A stretch of DNA of 64,000 bases from Eurosta solidaginis (GCF_040869045.1 NC_090319.1:357633739-357697738), one strand, 5' to 3'. Shown: positions 10,560 through 22,197, counted from the first letter of the stretch. Notes: generated from the letters alone by a model not told the origin. Translations and numbers: made by a program.

Positions 10560-10865
10560 GACGATTTTTCATACTACACGATCCACGGTCGACCTAGTGA
10601 CAACTTCTTCCCTTATGTTTCGCTGTCACGGGGTTTGGAAGTATGTTCTTAGTTCAAGAATCTTCCTCTGAGGGAAGTTATAGTGGTCGCAAAGTTCTAC
10701 ATGTGAATTTTCTAAATATCTAGACCAGTGTCGCATCTAGAAAGCTTCAGGTCTCTGGATTATCGAGAAGTTTCTCAAAACATAAAAAGCAAAATTTCGA
10801 AATTGGAACGATTTTTTGAATTTTCACGATATCTGGACAGCCTAGCATAGTGAATAGTGTACCTT
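10560..10865 (+). repeat. Satellite-like ~300-bp unit, continuation after LINE
   Basis: Contains TTCGGACGATTTTTC, GAAGTATGTTC, GGGAAGTTATAG, TCAGGTCTCTGGATTATCG and GATATCTGGACAGCCTAGC, in the same order as the units at 8729-9526. The array is therefore older than the LINE. Confidence 0.65.
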
Positions 10866-11391
10866 GAGACCCCAGGTTCAAGACCCAGTTGGCATTCAAC
10901 ATGTATTACATAAATACAAGGATGCCTCCCCTACTTTAAACATACCTTTTAAAAATACTACGCTTACACTTTTACTTTAATAACAAACTGTTTAAGTGAG
11001 TAAGCCCTTTAAGGACAGCCAATTAAATTCCAATAATTCTTAGTACACGCACACTTTGTGAACAAAAGCACAAAGGGTATGAACAAAACATCATACGTTC
11101 TCGTTTGCACTCCTTTTTCAACATTCTAAAATTGATATAATCTCTTGAGGTTGAAAATATTTTACCTTAGATACGTTGTCTGGCTATCGATGTCATTAGG
11201 AAAATGAAATGAATGCAGTTTTCGAAAAATATGTCTAACCCGACTGCATGGCATAGTCGCAATTTGACCGACACAAAGCCAAAATTTAATGGAAAATTCA
11301 ATAGACTCGAGGTCTATTAACAGGAATTGAAATAGAAATTGGATAATGCAAACAATTTAATATGCGTAGATATGAACATTTCCCTCGTCAG
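10866..11391. other. Non-coding, no gene recognised
   Basis: AT-rich sequence between the satellite unit and a decayed LINE. Nothing further recognised. Confidence 0.4.
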
Positions 11392-13010
11392 TGCGTAAAC
11401 TGCGTTGAATGGTAACCGATGCTTACTTTAGCATCTGACCACCTGCCCGTACTCCTTTCAGTACAGCGATTAGCTAATCTGATCACCTCTGAAAAGCGAA
11501 ATTTAATGATTTCAAAAACGCTAACTGAAAAGGCTACACAATCTTCACAAATTAATCTATTGCTCCTCTCCCTATTTATGTCCGGCAAGGCGAGCGTGCA
11601 CACCGCAAGGTCATCACCTAAGCTTCTATGCGATTTATTCCGGCTGGTAGAATACCATAAATCATACCGCATTTCCTGGCTCAAGCTGCAAACTTAGCAA
11701 GAAAACGTGAGCTGGCGAGACAACTTGACCCTAGATACCCCAGTATTAGGAGTCTCAACTTGTATATTATGCTGATAGTAAATGAACACAAACGCGGCAA
11801 ATGGGAGGAGCACCTAAAGAATTGAAGCCTCTCTGCGGGTATTGGTAAACTGTGGTCAACCGTCAAATCTTTGTCTCATACAACAAAACATAATGATAAA
11901 GTATCCATTGCTTTCCGCGATTAAACTTTATCGGATTCGAAGAAGTGCGCGAGCCGACAATTCATAAAGCATACTTCAGCAGACAAGGCCCGATGTCGTG
12001 GAAAGAGAAGGCACCCAGCCACCCACCAATATGGCTTCCGTAAAATGCTGAACTACCACCGCTCTAAAAGCCATAAACACTCATATAAATTGGAAAACCC
12101 TACCACAGGATGGGCTCGTTGCGCTCGCTCTGTAAAAAGCTTTTGACACAGTCAAGCAGAGCACGCTACTTAAAAACATAGAAAGCACACACGCTCCTCT
12201 TTGTCTAAAGAGAGCACAGGGTGGTGTCCTATCCCCACTCCTCTTTAACTTCTACATATCAAAGCTCCCTTCCGCACTAGAAGGAATTACGATCATTTCC
12301 TAAGCTTACGATGGCACGATTGTGAAAAAAGAATAGCTGTCTCCCCGATCTTTCTAGTTTCTTCACCTCGCACAACCTGGCACCGACAAAATCCACCGCC
12401 ACCCTGTTAACGACGTGAATGAATAGATGACGCAAATATTGGGCGTTTACGTCGATTGTGTTATGCTACCAACTCTCAGTCTCCGAAAGATCTTATATCT
12501 GACCTTCAAGGCACATGGTACCGAAATTGTAGCTAAAGTATGAAGCTGCGACAAAATCCTCAAGTCGCTTGCCGGCTGTACTTGGGAAAGAGATAAATAA
12601 AGAAAGAGCTACAAAGTAATCGGCCGGCCGCTTGTGTGCTGCGCGTCACCTATTTGGTCGCCTGTTCTTAAAACCACATACTGGAAAAGGCTGTAGGCTT
12701 GCCAAGTTGCTGCCACGGGATGACTCCTTCTTATGACCGCTGAGAACCACCTACACTACCAGCTGCTTCATATAGCCATGCTTCAACGGGGGTTAATTGA
12801 GCATCTCCATATGCACTATGACGAGACCTGGCACCTGCCAATACAGCCGTTTGATTCAGACAAGCATAAGGAGGCCCTAAGCAAAATAAAAACGGAATCG
12901 GTAAAAGGCTATGCCAGAACGCGCCTGGTAAAACCTTTTACACTACCAAGGGAGGGGTTTGTTCTTATTGCTAAGCGGACATTGCTCAATGTAATAAGAA
13001 ACGTTTGAAT
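11392..13010 (+). mobile_element. Decayed jockey-like LINE (endonuclease end, RT, C-terminal region), copy 2
   Basis: The plus strand runs in broken frames through ASDHLPVLLSV (end of the apurinic-like endonuclease), ELARQLDPRYPSIRSLNLYI, GKWEEHL and LWSTVKSLS. It then shows a reverse-transcriptase block with GAQGGVLSPLLFNFYISKL-like codons near 12215-12270, and the C-terminal HLPIQPFDSDKHKEALSK at 12733-13008. Many stops and shifts make it an old relic. It belongs to the same family as the copy at 9.5-10.5 kb. Confidence 0.75.
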
Positions 13011-14479
13011 CTCTGACTTTTTTATTTATTCATATAATCATACCTTGAGCAATGGATTTAAGCCGTCCAGTTTAAAAAACCAACCACGCGAGATCATGAA
13101 AATTTCTCCAGCAAAAGTTGGACTCCTGACAAATAAATAAGTTAATAAGTTTTTGTTAATATTAAAATATTTTGCCACTTATAAAACATCAACCACTATA
13201 TGAGAGTCGCACGATAGGTCCTAAAGACTTGTTTGCTCTCGCACGGGTCGGGGGTTAATATAAGTCCTGGCGGAAATAAATTTTTTACTTAGCATTATTT
13301 GGCATATATGTATGTAAGATTGGCAAGGAATTCAAGTAAAGGCATGATTTTAAATCGGCAAGGAATTAGTGCATGTCTCGTAACTCCATAAATCTTCGTG
13401 AAGTAATTACCAGGAGGAAATGGTGTTAGAAATCCTATAGGTGGACTTATAACGTTTGGCCGGTTTGGTAAGTTATTGCATACTGTACAATAACCCTGCT
13501 GAAAAAATGAGAGGCATGTACCCAAAGCATGAAATTCTGTCTACGGATTTAATGACCGATTTCGGCAATGCGCCATCTTTAGTGTCATTTTTCGTTCTGA
13601 CCTGTTGTTGTCGTTTGTCTTATATTTATAGCTCGTAGATGAATGAGCAGATATTGTCAAATTTAATGTTTGTGTATGACTATATGTGTGTGTTATGTTT
13701 TTATTAAAAAAAAAGAGGTGTCTTTTACTAATCAACTTATGTGGTTAGCTGAGGCAGGTAGAAGTCAGTAATTTTGGTTTGACCTTTTTTGTATGTTTAT
13801 GGATTTTGTTGGTTTAGAGACTAAAGTCAACGAGGAACTTCAAGTCGCTAGACCCGAGGCTAGAAAAGCGCACAGGATGACGCGATTATAACAACAAACA
13901 CACAATACCCACTCGGAAATGCTAGTTTTTGGTTTTAAGCAGGAAGTGCCGCTCATTGCTTAATGTATGTAGTTGTCACACAACAAAAAAATTAAAACTA
14001 TCTCAGAGGAAACAAACATAAAATCTTTTCATCATAATATGATTGAAACCCAAATCTATTTATAATTATGGTAATCCAATAAACTACAAAAAGTCTCATA
14101 CGTGCTGTCCTTATTTCGAGAAAAATCATAATCATTTCATGCGATGTTCCTTCGAAGAGATTTCCATCAGTTTGCGAGCAGTTTTTATTTACTATAAATG
14201 TTTCATAAAAGCTTGTGGGTCCTAAAAACTTTCATAGGTCTAACATTATACTTTTGCAAGTGTGTTTGTTTGGGAAGAATACTAAAGTAATAACTATCAT
14301 TTATATTTTCTTGGGAATTAAAGAAAGTTCCTTATTACTCGCTCCCCTAGAATATAATTATTTACCGTTTGGGGCATCAAATAACAAGCCTGTTAAGTTT
14401 GGTTAGGTTGAACTGGCCGTTCCACGAGGACTTCACATAGACTGATTGAGTCCGTAGTGTTACCAGACATTTATTTTAA
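13011..14479. other. Non-coding, no gene recognised
   Basis: Mostly AT-rich sequence. On the minus strand near 13390-13490 a short open stretch follows an acceptor-like TCATTTTTTCAG and reaches a donor-like CCTG|GTAATT (88 bases). I recognise no family in it and do not call it an exon. Confidence 0.4.
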
Positions 14480-15290
14480 CGACCAAATTGAAAAACCCTA
14501 TCAAAAACCAAGACATATGTTATAAAATAACTCCGTCCTCTTGGCCAATACTAGAAGCTTCCTAGGACTTAAGTCACTTGCTACTTCTAGATCCGATAGC
14601 TGTATCACCCCTAATAGCTGGAGTCTTAGCCTGGCAAGTGAAGGGCACGAGCACAGAACGTGCTCGATCGTTTCCTCCTCCAACCCGCACTTCCTACATC
14701 TGCCATCACTGACCAAGCCTAATTTAAAAGCATGTGACGCCAGAAGACAGTGTTCAGTCAGAATACCCGTCATGAGTCTACAGTCTTCTCTTTTTAATGA
14801 TAGACGCAACTTAATTAGTCTAACGTTGTAGGACCTACACAAAAGCTTCGACACTTTACAGCCCCGCGCTTGAACCCACGCCTTTCCCGCTTGGCGATCA
14901 TGTGCACCTCTCGCCTTCGCTTAATCTCGCCCAGTCTAATTGGGACGTCTACGGAGCAAGCTTCAAGGGATGCGCCCTTTTTAGCTAGTTCGTCCGCTTT
15001 TTCATTCCCATCTATTCCCATATGCCCTGGGCCCCAATATAGATGTATGCTTCTCCCTGTCCCGATTCTCTCCAGAGACTGCTTACACTCTAACACGCAT
15101 TTAGATGCTGTGCTATGTGAGATTATTGCCTTAATTGCTGCTTGAATGTCTATATAAAAGTTAAGACGGTTGCAGCTTAAGCTATTCTCTTCCAGGGTTT
15201 CTACTGCTTTGGTTACGGCTAATATTTCCGCTTGGAAAATGCTGCAGTAAATCGGCAGTCTGTAGGATCTGCTATAAAAAGCTTGTACTC
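14480..15290 (-). mobile_element. 5'-truncated LINE with RNase H domain and C-terminal Cys/His region (copy 2)
   Basis: On the minus strand about 15260-15100 encodes IYCSIFQAEILAVTKAVETL (RNase H, conserved E) and FYIDIQAAIKAI (conserved D). The next stretch gives HLYWGPGHMGIDGNEKADEL with AKKGA (His-Asp end of RNase H). A one-base shift near 14835 separates this from LLCRSYNVRLIKL, MTGILTEHCLLASHAFKLGL and the zinc-like CRKCGLEEETIEHVLCSCP. This is I/R1/LOA-type organisation. Not functional. Confidence 0.85.
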
Positions 15291-15995
15291 AGAAGTGATC
15301 CATTACACGCAAGGGGTTAATTCGTGACTACTAATAAAATACTCTCAAATAATTCTGCAAGTAAATAAAAACCAGTTTAAAAGTTAGGAAAAATGTCACT
15401 AAAATGTATGAAAAGTTTTATACGAAAATAAAGATTCCCATTCATACTCAATTCAAAGACAATTTTTGTAGAAAATAATCTCCCCATTTTAGGAGGTGTT
15501 TTTTCTCAATGTGCACTTTATGTGACCTCTGTGAAGGCACGATGGGTAATCCGAAATTTTTCTGCATTTCATATCTTTCTGAGAGGAGATATTATCCCTT
15601 TCATCACATGGGTGGTATACAGATTCCATCGTTTTTAAATGGCGTATCGAATATCAGGTTTAACTTCTTACTGCTAATAGGCAAATCCTAATCATAGTTG
15701 GAGTTTTCTGATGGAAGAGTCGGGCGTTATTCATTGATTCTTAATTTAGTTCATTTCAGCATTTTTTAGCGGTTTTCCAATATATGCTCAAAACAAGATA
15801 TTTATAAGAAAGCATCAATGTCTCTCAGGCAACACAAAATTTCTGAAAAGCATAGGCTTGAATGACTTTGATCCGGTATTGTCCTTGCGCGCATTTTCCT
15901 TATTACACAAGCTTTCACTCTCCTACCCGTTATGCCATAAAAATCGAGGTTTTTCATTTGTGACCTCAAGTGGTTGTTGTTGGCGTATTAGCTGT
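15291..15995. other. No gene recognised (3' flank of pgant catalytic exon)
   Basis: This is where the next minus-strand pgant exon (TP-MAGG, WGGEN motifs) might be expected. I searched it by eye on the minus strand and did not find those motifs. Confidence 0.45.
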
Positions 15996-16002
15996 TGTTT
16001 TT

Positions 16003-16469
16003 TCATTCCTGTTTCTCATGGGATTGTGTTGATTGCAATCGCGATATCCAATGGAAATGTAAATTCCAATCGAAGCCACCCATGAGATTCTTACAGGTTG
16101 CAACATATTCCATTGATTCGTCATCTATGCTATCCAAAACAGGACTAACAGCTATCACATCACGAACACCAACACCACCATTACCACCACCCACCGTAGC
16201 AGTATTGTCACCGCTAGCAACACACTCTAACAGTGGCTCCAACCAACCCACATTAACCTCACAATGACTATCGAGAAAGAGTAAATAATTGCCAGTAGCT
16301 AAGCGGCCGCCACGATTACGTGATGCAATTACACCCAAACTTTGGGTATTACGCGCTGTCTTAATATGAGTATGCTGTTGTGAGTTAGCTGTTTTTGTTG
16401 TTGGCAAAGATGAAAAGTTGTACATGAATGATGGTAGCTTGAGGCGTAACACTGCGGACAGTAAATAGG
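16003..16469 (-). CDS. pgant catalytic exon with DSH motif (partial gene)
   Basis: Minus-strand exon of a UDP-GalNAc:polypeptide N-acetylgalactosaminyltransferase. After an acceptor CGCACGCAG it reads AYLLSAVLRLKL, a Gln/Thr-rich stretch that looks like a family-specific insertion, then SLGVIASRNRGGRLATGNYL and LFLDSHCEVNVGWLEPLLE. DSH is the DxH metal-binding motif. It continues through the block with VIAVSPVLDSIDDESMEYV and then MGGFDWNLHFHW, where GGFDW starts the acceptor-side half. A second acceptor at 16452 is in the same frame. The frame ends at a stop at 16003 with no GT donor between the W of LHFHW and that stop. Either the gene is decayed here or a non-canonical donor is used. Confidence 0.8.
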
Positions 16470-16588
16470 CTGCGTGCGGTTAGTAAGAAAGAATAAATAT
16501 GTCTTATTCAGAAGATATTGGAATTTTTCGAGCAACACGCAAATGTGCCAGTGATTTAAATTATAATAGCACTATGGCGTATACACAC

Positions 16589-16764
16589 CATCTTCACTAC
16601 AATCATCGATCAGTATAATTTCATGCAAATAGGCAGATGGGGTACGTTTATATACGGACATTATGGTGCGTAGGAGTCTTGAACGTGCTTCATTGTGAAA
16701 AGTAATGATGACTGAGACACGCGAGCGTTGAGTGTTGAAATTGTAAATGCGGCGTAAGATGCAA
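16589..16764 (-). CDS. pgant catalytic exon, start of GT-A fold (partial gene)
   Basis: Minus-strand exon of 176 bases opened by acceptor TCCTTTAATGCAG and closed by donor GATG|GTGTGT. It reads [58 protein letters not shown]. The [12 protein letters not shown] and IL(I/V)DD-S blocks are hallmark UDP-binding motifs of pgant enzymes. Splicing to 16469 across a 119-base intron keeps the frame (phase 1) and gives the normal spacing to LFLDSH. Upstream stem-region exons were not identified. Confidence 0.85.
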
Positions 16765-16897
16765 CTGCATTAAAGGAGCGGAATGGAAATATTTTCAAAA
16801 TGGTTTCGATATTTTAACAAATAGGGGAATTTTTTTCTTGGAGAGAGGCACAAATTTCTTTAATATGTTTCCCCTGGTTTTGGTTTGAAATTGGTAA

Positions 16898-16912
16898 TAA
16901 TAATAATAATAA
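16898..16912 (+). repeat. (TAA)n microsatellite
   Basis: About five TAA/ATA units in the intron upstream of the pgant catalytic exons. Confidence 0.8.
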
Positions 16913-16989
16913 CTTTCGTTTCCATTTTGAATAAATCCTCTTAATTTGTATCGTTTATATTAACTGTGGGTAAATGGGTTCGAAGTCAC

Positions 16990-17343
16990 GAGTGAGTCTA
17001 GAAATTTTTGGAATTTATTTTTTGTTTATTGTAGCCAAAGCTGATATAAGATACAGGAACGAAAAATTAAGCAGCAACTATTCGAGACGGCTGTTCATGA
17101 ATAGATGATTTAAGCAAACTGAGGTTATAAAAGGAGTATAAAAAGGAGTCCCAGTGAAGCTCAATTAGTTTGATTCTTAAAAGTTGGAAGTGAAGTACGC
17201 GAGTAATTGTAAAAAACAACCATAGTAATGTTGTAAAAAAGGAACATTTTATTTTACTGAATATTTGAGTTATTACTCGACAGTTCGGTGACTCGAGCGA
17301 TAGCAAAAGGTGCTGAGTAATCGACAATTCTAAAGATTCGTTA
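16990..17343 (+). mobile_element. Diverged LTR-like fragment, related to the solo LTR family
   Basis: On the plus strand it has AGTGAAGTAC, AATATTTGAGTTATT, CGACAGTTCGGTGA and the end GATTCGTTAC in the same order as the 3' portions of the three solo LTRs. The 5' boundary and a target duplication could not be fixed. It may be an older member of that family. Confidence 0.4.
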
Positions 17344-17529
17344 CCGTATTATTTTATTATGGGCTTGTTATTGGCAACTTATTATCGCCAAGCCATGGGT
17401 TTCTTATTCGTTCCTTATCGGCTTGTTATACAGATATCGGTTTACAGATGTATAGTTTGATCGGTATCTGTTTCTGTAGGCGTAATAATAATATCCCATA
17501 TCTTGCTCTCCAAAACAATATTGTATCAA

Positions 17530-17918
17530 AAAACTGAATTTTAAATTGGCCCTTAATTTGTTTTATCAAAATGTTAGAGGTTTAAACACTAAACTAACTC
17601 AATTGTATTTGGAATCATTTAACTGCAATTGCAATATCATCGCTTTAACTGCCACTTGGCTAAGACCTCATATATTTAACTCCGTGGTTCTTTCCAATGA
17701 TTACCAAATATACAGAAATGATCCCTTGACCAGAATTGGTAGGGCAGTTTTGTTTGCGGTACATTCTTCTGTACCTTCAGCTGGCGATAATTTACCGGTT
17801 ATCGGTGCTACAGAATTCAAATGCATTAGAATCAAGTTCGGAATGGGTTGTGACTATATTTATGTCTGCTATATCCCAACATCTTCTGATCTTTCGGTGT
17901 ATATGGATCGGACTATAA
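17530..17918 (+). mobile_element. LINE endonuclease N-terminal fragment
   Basis: An open frame gives LNLFYQNVRGLNTKLTQLY, then NIIALTATWLRPHIFNSVVL and later YRNDPLTRIGRAVLFAVHSS. The NVRGLNTK start and E/TW(L) block match the endonuclease domain of jockey/CR1-type LINEs (canonical E in -LTETWL is replaced by A-T). It is cut off near 17918, where a minus-strand LINE sequence begins. Only the N-terminal third of the domain remains. Confidence 0.75.
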
Positions 17919-19040
17919 TGAGAGGGGTGTTAGTGGCGCTGGTTCCACACTACAATTGAAGAGATTGTTGGTATCATGTCGGGAGACATTGCAAGCAGGA
18001 TATACATTTTGTATGTCGGGGTTGATTCAGGATAGGTAAGAGTTTAACCTGATCTCCGATCGAAGTTAAGCTAGATTGTAGCGCCTTTCCCTAGGGAGAG
18101 TACGTTCCTCTTCTGCTAGTTCTGGGTATTTTTGTTTAAATAATGGGTTCGCCGGGCATAGAAGTCCGACGCCTGTTTTTGGATATCACTGAGGATCTGC
18201 TTGTGCTTTTTTGCTTCATACGGCTGTGTTTTCAGATACCTTATTTCCTCATAATGCTTACAGAGATTACCCCTTAAGCTCCTGGGAGGTGTAGCCTCAT
18301 CAATCAGATGCCCGTTGGAATGCCCAGGTTATTGGGTATTCAACAGAAACTGTTTGTTTCGCATGTCATTTCTATCCCTAATGAATAGTAGTCTCGCCTT
18401 GTTGTGTAGGTGGTGTTCTGTGGACATAAGAAGACAGCTCGTAGCGGTACTTAGGGCATTATTTTGGCAGGCTTATATATATTTTTTTTTTTTTTTTTCA
18501 GAGAGTACCTTTTAGCCTTGGCGACCATATCGGGGACACGTAGCATGCAATCGGCCGGCCATTTACTTTGTAAGTAGTAATAAGCGTCTCTTTGTCTTTA
18601 CCCCAAGTGCTGCCAGCAAAAGATTTGAGGATTTTATTACGGCTCTGGATTTTTGGTACAATTGCGGTTGAATGCGCTGCAAAATGTAGATCCTGATTAT
18701 CACACCCATGATTTTAGGGTGGAAGACAGTCGGTAGCGTGGTACTATTGACGTGGATGTTCAATATGGTCGACATTTGGCGCGTCCACGTTGTAAGTGAG
18801 GTCGCCGATGGTTCGGTGATAATGTCAAATTTAACAAGGAGAAGATACTGGAGAGTTCAGGGAGATAGCTGTTTATGTTGTTACTAAGCTAATCGATTTG
18901 TGAGCCTGGGCCTGTGGTTATTATCATACAGTCATCGGCGTAGGAAACGATAGTGATAGCTTCTGGTGGTGAATGTAGCTTTGATATGTAGAAGTTAAAC
19001 AGAAGTGGGTATAGGACACCACCCTGTGCTCCCCTTCTTT
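17919..19040 (-). mobile_element. Jockey-like LINE fragment with RT YADD motif (copy 3)
   Basis: Read from 19040 down on the minus strand: GAQGGVLYPLLFNFYISKL, then TIVSYADDCMII (reverse-transcriptase catalytic YADD), then STILNIHVN and FHPKIMGV, the same family as 9527-10530. Frames are broken by many stops. The (CAA)n 3' tail present at 9527 is missing at 17919, so this copy is truncated at its 3' end too, unlike a simple target-primed insertion. Confidence 0.8.
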
Positions 19041-19740
19041 AATTATTATTGGTTTGGATATTATGCTGCTATGCTGTTAACTGTCAACACTTTGTTAATA
19101 TATTGATGGTACGTCGTCCGGCTTCGGTTTAGGTTTCGATTTTGACTTCTAATCTTTCTCTTCTACTATTTTTCTGTTCTTTCCATGTTTAGAAAATGTT
19201 TCAATTTAGATATATTTATTTTGTTGGTACTATTTCTTTGGTCCCGAACCACATCGATATAGTATATGTTGCTTCTAATACGATTTTATCCCTTTTTTGG
19301 ATAGTTCCAAACCACTCCATAACTATCTGCATTAGAAATACCAACTCCCTTATCAAGGTAGTTCTGACCCAGGTGACAATTCGAAATACTTTAGCTGATA
19401 CCTTTCTACATTGCCGGACTTCGGCAGCTCTTAAAAATAATATTGCCGGAACTTTCTAGCAAGGCTACGCGATATAAAGTATTTCCGCGTAAAAATCGTT
19501 TCATAAGTGTGTGTATGAACAGGTATTTCACGGATTCCCCAAAACTGCTCTTTGAAGAACTTTGAATGGTTAGTACGAATTAACTGAAACATAAAATGCT
19601 TGTCATTATCTAACTGATTGGATTGGACGTTTGGATTTATGGCGAAAAAGGTCCTTTCGAGGAACCATTTTCCTACCAATTTGCTTACATATATGCTTTG
19701 AATTTAACGTAAGAGTAAGGCTTTTATGTGTAGAGAAAGA
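19041..19740. other. Non-coding or unrecognised LINE remnant
   Basis: A plus-strand open stretch at 19196-19459 has no family I recognise. It might be the remainder of the LINE whose 5' part is at 17530-17918, but I cannot show that. Confidence 0.35.
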
Positions 19741-19816
19741 AACACAAAACCCACACTGTCTAGTTTTGAACTAGAGAAGCTCTAGTTATTATCCAGCTAG
19801 TACTTTTTTTGGTACT
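19741..19816 (+). repeat. Duplicated segment without SINE (paralogous empty site)
   Basis: ACAAAACCCACACTG...ACTAGAGAA...CTAGTTATTATCCAGCTAGTA...TTTGGTACTATAG matches 20170-20248 plus 20606-20625, which carry a SINE in the middle. Confidence 0.8.
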
Positions 19817-20248
19817 ATAGATGTGGGATCTGATACCTTGAAATGAAATCTTAGCCTTAAAATACAACCAAAACCACAAATTCTGACCTGACGAACAATT
19901 TAACGAAAAAAGACAAGAACAACGACCACGACTGAAAACAGACGAGTGAGTTGAACTTTGAAACCTGCCGCGCACAAAAGAAATAAAAGTCGCGCACAAA
20001 AGAAAATTATATATTTATACTAAAAGTTCTATCTAATACTAAGGATAAATCAAAATAACTATAACTTAAAAATAAGACACAAATTTAATGTAAAATCCTA
20101 AACAAACGAAGTGAAATTAAATATTTAAATAAAACAAAACGCTTGTTTCATTCCGCATAGGTCTAGTTCTGAAACAGAAACATAAAACCCACACTGTATA
20201 GTGTTGGACTAGAGAAAATCTAGTTATTATCCAGCTAGTATGTTTTGG

Positions 20249-20605
20249 TGGCCACCGTGGTGTGATGGTAGCGTGCTCCGCCTATCACACCGTATGCCCT
20301 GGGTTCAACTCCCGGGCAAAGCAACATCAAAATTTTATAAATAAGGTTTTTCAATTAGAAGAAAATTTTTCTAAGCGGGGTCGCCCCTCGGCAGTGTTTG
20401 GCAAGCGCTCCGGGTGTATTTCTGCCATGAAAAGCTCTCAGTGAAAACACATCTGCCTTGCAGATGCCGTTCGGAGTCGGCATAAAACATGTAGGTCCCC
20501 TCCGGCCAATTTGTAGGGAAAATCAAGAGGAGCACGACGCAAATTGGAAGAGAAGCTTGGCCTTAGATCTCTTCGGAGGTTATCGCGCCTTACATTTATT
20601 TATTT
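20249..20605 (+). mobile_element. tRNA-derived SINE, family A, copy 2, with 13-bp target duplication
   Basis: Nearly identical to copy 1: box A-like TGTGATGGTAGCGTGCTC and box B-like GGGTTCAACTCCC (the best preserved here), GGGGTCGCCCCTCGGCAGTG, GAGCACGACGCAAATTGG and a TTATTTATTT end. Flanks are TAGTATGTTTTGG (20236-20248) and TAGTATGGTTTGG (20606-20618), a 13-bp duplication with one mismatch. The paralogous segment at 19741-19816 shows the target without the SINE. Confidence 0.92.
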
Positions 20606-20867
20606 TAGTATGGTTTGGTACTATAGGTCTAGTTCTGAAACAGAAATTTGTATTACTAATTACTGATAGTTACCTACAGCGCATAAACAGTGCCGTGACT
20701 ACGCTCACACTTACATCCAGGATTCCCTAATACCGCGAGCAAAGATGTTTGTATATCAAACGTATGTCCCTTTTATCGCCCGCAAACATACGTGAATCTT
20801 ATTTCGTCTGTAGTGGCAATATAAATGCTAGAACATATCTTTAATTTTATTCGCTAAATACGTTAAT

Positions 20868-22197
20868 AAAAAACAAGTAAAGGTGTCTTAGTTCGGGTGT
20901 AACCGAACATTATATACTCAGCGTGAGCTTCAATTGTACATTTCATTTCAGATAAATTACTTTTCAACATAACACGTGGCACCGCCCGTTTAAAACCCCT
21001 ACGATCCTTTTAAACTTGTTTTATATAAAAGCGGGCGTGGTCTTTAACCGATCCCGTCCATTTTTACCAGAAATATTTTCTGCTATAAAATACGTGTACA
21101 CAATTTCATTACGATATGTTAATTTTTCTTCGAATTATGGCTCCCGAAATATAGATTTTGCTTAGTCATAAAAGGGGCGGTGCCACATCCATTTTCAAAA
21201 ATTTTAGAGTTTTGCAATTTTATGTCATAATTCAATTTAGAAAGTAAAATTCTATTGATATAAAGCTCTTTTTCGCTAAGATATATCTTATTATTTTCGT
21301 TACCGACCCTTTTAAACTCTTTTATATGAAAGTGGGAGTGGTCTTTAATCGATCTCGTCCATTTTTTCTAGAAATATTTCCTGCTATAGGGAAAATTTTT
21401 GTAGCTAATTTTATTACGATCCGTTAATTTTTCTTCGAGTTATGGCTCCCGAAACATAGAAAATTGCTTAGTCATAAAAGGAGCGGTGCCACGCCCATTT
21501 TAAAAACTTTTAAGTTTTTCCTATTTATTATTATAAATCCACTTGGGAAATGCAGCAACATTGATATAAAGCTCTTTTGTGCAAAGATATGGCTTATTTT
21601 ATTCGTCCACGGCCCTTTTAAAAATCTTTTATATAAAAGTGGGCGAGGCCCTTAACCGTTTTCGTTACTTTTTCTTCAAAGCATTCCCTGTAGTAAAGGC
21701 AATCTGTCTGCCGAATTTTGTTACGATACGTATAATAATTTTTGGTTTATGATTAATAATATTTGTAATATTCACACAATCACAAGTGGGCAGTGCCACG
21801 CTAAATTTTTATCAACAGTCTCAATATCAGTCCACATGCCAAATTTTAAGATTCCAGGTGTATTATTTACTAAATAATCAGGTTTTTTGTGTTTTCCAAA
21901 ATTTTATATATATAAAATGTGGGCGTGGTTCTTATCCGATTTCGCTCATTTTCAATACCAATCTATTCTGGGTCCAGATAAGCTCGGGTACCAAATTTGT
22001 TGAAGATATCTCAATATTTACTCAAGTTATCGTGTTAACGGACAGACGGACGGGCATGGCTCAATCAAATTTTTTTCGATACTGATGATTCTGATATATG
22101 AAAGTATATATCTATCACGATTCCTTTATACGTGTACAACCAACCGTTATCCAATCAAATTTAATATACTCTTTGTGCAAAGCACGCTGAGTATAAA
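20868..22197 (+). mobile_element. Family 1 element, diverged subfamily, copy B
   Basis: Starts AACAAGTAAAGGTGTCTTAG with GTTCGGGTGTAACCGAAC (inverted arms of a hairpin) and TATACTCAGCGTGAG. It contains three AAGTGGGCG(T/A)GG-type blocks with CGATCTCGTCC rather than GATTTCG. It ends at CACGCTGAGTATAAAA after a short (CGGA)-rich run. There is no 120-bp tandem near the start. It is non-coding. Confidence 0.75.

Noticed and set aside
13390..13500. Possible 88-base exon on the minus strand with good splice sites
   Set aside because: The peptide (QGYCTVCNNLPNRPNVISPP) matches no family I know and does not fit the missing pgant region.
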